From Nitrospirales bacterium (GTDB lineage Bacteria > Nitrospirota > Nitrospiria > Nitrospirales > UBA8639): a DNA stretch of 64,000 nucleotides. How positions within the stretch are numbered: position 1 is the first letter of the stretch; every line of letters starts with the position of its first letter. The notes below the pieces were generated by a model that saw only the letters and a program-made list of their open reading frames with translations, was not told where the DNA came from and ran no database searches. A program made the translations under genes and the position numbers. The stretch is from positions 62,001-126,000 of the forward strand of contig JAJDBP010000018.1 of assembly GCA_029261295.1 (NCBI GenBank), in the 5' to 3' direction. This document shows, one piece after another, positions 62,801-64,000 of the stretch.

Positions 62801-63094
62801 ATTCTGATCCTTTAACGCTTCATCAATGGCGTGTAGAGTAATGCGCCCTTCCTGCTGGTAATTCCGGTATTCTGTATTGAGGAGATACCCTTTCCCACCA
62901 AGGAACCTTGTGGCTTCATTAATGGCCTCACCAAAGGGTAGGTGTTCCAATCCATGGAGGGGATTATGGTGAATAAAGGTTTGCATGGGCCAATAGTGAG
63001 AAATAGGCTCACTCGCCAGTTTGACCAGCGAGAGAATTTCCATTCGCTGGCCGTCTTTTGACTGCTTGATTTCTTTCACTTCAGCCACAATCAA
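59843..63094 (-). CDS. dabA: DabA inorganic-carbon uptake subunit (DUF2309)
   Basis: Cytoplasmic, membrane-associated zinc protein that works with DabB to convert CO2 to bicarbonate in an energy-coupled way. 1083 residues, longer than the approximately 800 usual for DabA. Beta-carbonic-anhydrase-like ligands are seen in GIFCIDVRSEGFRRHFEEV (Cys and Asp near residue 502), in LILTCAHGSI and DCGACGGNHGVSNARTFAAM (His and Cys near 774-791). N-terminal HYWPMQTFIHHNPLHGLEHL is a family mark. It begins six bases after dabB. It supports autotrophy. Confidence 0.93.
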   Translation of the reverse strand: MIVAEVKEIKQSKDGQRMEILSLVKLASEPISHYWPMQTFIHHNPLHGLEHLPFGEAINEATRFLGGKGYLLNTEYRNYQQEGRITLHAIDEALKDQNENQHMAIGNRKISHHEALRAILIHGTGYTAPDVASALLQQYQDDNEVKVLIERLQALSKSNPPSFSFNDHSATEQKDLASDFILSAWCDQTLSTTVQDLMNYELIKWCGGFLDEGHAAWPMPLREKTFYGGWKALAQIDRSGSVLGIPQWQSKIQHLPNRPEDAILESLEAMAIPREVWMDYFTMHLAQLSGWAGFIKWRSEQSDYQWQNANRIDLIKYLAVRLFYEKELVALACQDKLGIPGTYPSIQSFLESHPAGYGLYKEWKLNGLPEKIVEDLGLSLFVEQPLPIDALDQSVSLIREKWQSSRRDQDIHQKALIALHLAKSLDVSVNELVTSPQETLVRLLEWASQFPESQHGPIWLKAFELSFIKDFLPGFSSNLAKLGKIDESEEQPGESRPSAQGIFCIDVRSEGFRRHFEEVGGNETFGFAGFFGVPLSYQAFGSEQETDQCPVLLKPKHVIKEIPRAYQGKAAKQFLERQQLARAGHTLLHDLKENVITPYVMVEAIGWFFGFRLFGQTLSPLWFKRITSWFKERFAMPLGTTLTVDKLTNQEAEEMVASENRATIYRMLIEQGGRRGMAVSHDQVERLRKLALSHITFDPIEDQELLSRLHWTESDHTKFIENLRGHYGIHDRAVTNRMHRITQTGFTATEQALFVETALRALGFTKTFSRLILTCAHGSISDNNPFESALDCGACGGNHGVSNARTFAAMANKGQVRHILAQKGIHIPLDTHFLPGQHDTTTDEVELFDLEDVPATHRKDLGRLQHDLDEATHRNSRERLTRLPDDKGCKSLHEASERTKQRSVDWSQVRPEWGLSRHTAFIVGRRLLTQGMNLEGRTFLHSYDHSQDETGKYLEIIMTAPMIVANWINMEHYFSTVDPVVYGAGSKVYHNVVSRVGVMYGSQSDLCVGLPVQTVFDGEKPYHEPMRLFVIIEAPRTRISMIISRHGILQRLMGNQWINLVALEPDTREFFFHDSQNDWQLIQ

Positions 63095-63100
63095 TACTCT

Positions 63101-64000
63101 CTAAAAAAATAATCCACTATAACTGGCTGCAGCAATGAGTAAGGTCAGAGCGCTGATTTCCCTTGCAGTAAAATCGGTGTAGGGAATACCGGGCCTCGCC
63201 TTTCCAAAAGCCGTTTGATGCAGTAAATGTGAAAAGTACCAACTTCCAAACATCCACACGATGAATATGATGAAGCACATAATGACCAGGCAGATATCTT
63301 GATTGTCGGCCGTCGGCAGGGCCGGCAACCCTGACAATACCGGAATCAGGGGAAGCATCACAGCGATGGTGATCAAGATAATCAATAATACCCCAAGTCG
63401 TGGCATGACCAAGGCTAACCCTGGCAGAGTTCCTATGCTATGAGATCCAAGCCTCTGCTGAATACACTGATAGGTGAAGAGGAGACCGGTCATGATCAAG
63501 GCAATGGTTAACCCAAATGGTATGAGCCATTCGGAAAACGTCGAGAACACCGTCGTGAGTCCCCACAACATGGAGACTTGGGCGATGGTGGCGTAGGCCA
63601 GCAATGATCGAATGTGGATTTGTCCCAAGCACTTGAACGAGGCAAAAAGGGCACTGCCTAGCGCTAACCAGGAAATTGCGGCTGGTATTCCTTCAGAGAG
63701 GATAGTTGTGAGCTCTGTGAGCTCGGCCAATCCGAGAGAAAGAAAGACGGTTGTCCATAGACCAGACATTGTTCCATGGGAACAACTCACGAGTGAGGCG
63801 AACGGTAGATGGAAAGGAAAGAGTGGTATGAGGGTAACCCCTAGAACCAGTCCAGCCCAGATCATGAATGAGTGATCCGAAAAGGAAGAACCCAGCACGA
63901 GGAGAATCGCCAGCGTGATTTGCGCGAGACTGATCGTTTTGATCGTGGCGGCACCATGACCCTTAAAGAGGGAAAAAGCCGCCATGCCCAGAACCCCAAC
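63101..64000 (-). CDS. dabB: DabB membrane subunit (NuoL/MrpA-like), 5' partial
   Basis: Proton-antiporter-family (NuoL/MrpA/HyfB-like) membrane protein and partner of DabA. The frame is open to the window edge; codons before the first ATG (63985) read VGVLG, so the N-terminal part is missing. The visible 299 residues contain AAFSLFKGHGAATIKT with the KGH seen in the antiporter fold, then about eight hydrophobic helices (LAQITLAILLVLGSSF, IWAGLVLGVTLIPLFPF, ISWLALGSALFASFKCLG, LIPFGLTIALIMTGLLFTYQ, LALVMPRLGVLLIILITIAV, ICLVIMCFIIFIVWMFGSWY). Its stop is six bases before dabA. Confidence 0.88.
   Translation of the reverse strand, partial: VGVLGMAAFSLFKGHGAATIKTISLAQITLAILLVLGSSFSDHSFMIWAGLVLGVTLIPLFPFHLPFASLVSCSHGTMSGLWTTVFLSLGLAELTELTTILSEGIPAAISWLALGSALFASFKCLGQIHIRSLLAYATIAQVSMLWGLTTVFSTFSEWLIPFGLTIALIMTGLLFTYQCIQQRLGSHSIGTLPGLALVMPRLGVLLIILITIAVMLPLIPVLSGLPALPTADNQDICLVIMCFIIFIVWMFGSWYFSHLLHQTAFGKARPGIPYTDFTAREISALTLLIAAASYSGLFF

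Overview
The window looks like a chromosomal segment of a Nitrospirota bacterium, probably Nitrospira or a close relative. This is inferred from the gene set and protein character, not from a marker tree: a chlorite-dismutase-family haem protein, a DabA/DabB inorganic-carbon uptake operon with a PII-like gene, an EAL-HDOD protein, many secreted proteins with propeller or Ig-like repeats, and a moderate GC content.

Layout. 1-4.4 kb: chaperone operon grpE(partial)-dnaK-dnaJ followed by rsmE. 4.5-9.4 kb: secreted proteins (Ycf48-like propeller, five-repeat IPT/TIG protein, lipocalin, Vgb-like propeller). 9.4-16.4 kb: an accessory segment with a HEPN-like protein, a pentapeptide-TIR protein, a SUI1/YciH gene bracketed by two copies of a decayed element, and a TIR-WD40 protein; it looks like a defence-type locus. 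16.8-31.7 kb: SixA-like phosphatase, a J-domain protein without HPD, a HEAT-like secreted protein, the minus-strand series cinA-thpR-recA-alaS-mltG-ridA, the Cld-family gene with a textbook terminator, two unrecognised genes and an EAL-HDOD regulator. 31.8-36.7 kb: tRNA-Met, a NarX/LiaS-type histidine kinase, a methyltransferase and a ProA-family protein whose catalytic cysteine is serine. 37.1-41.0 kb: rpsB-tsf-pyrH-frr-alr. 41.1-45.2 kb (minus): thiamine-binding-type protein, precorrin-2 dehydrogenase, metF, a polytopic membrane protein and an ABC ATPase. 45.5-50.6 kb: retropepsin-like protease (RimB type), inactive transglutaminase-7TM protein, ATP-grasp ligase, then glgE. 50.7-59.3 kb: a second accessory segment with MNT/HepT (hepT frameshifted), DUF1456, a one-polypeptide restriction-modification enzyme, a ParE/RelE pair and an orphan VapB. 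59.4-64 kb: PII-like gene, dabA, dabB (partial).

A mosaic dispersed repeat of about 200-300 bp is present at nine loci, concentrated in the accessory segments; its main hairpin shows compensatory base changes. A second, short REP-like hairpin occurs three times. The less expected observations are two related short peptides encoded in frame directly after the stop codons of the TIR and HEPN genes, the ProA-like protein with an altered active site, the HPD-less J-domain protein, and the TIR/HEPN cluster. Domain and family calls come from motif recognition by eye; no database search was run.
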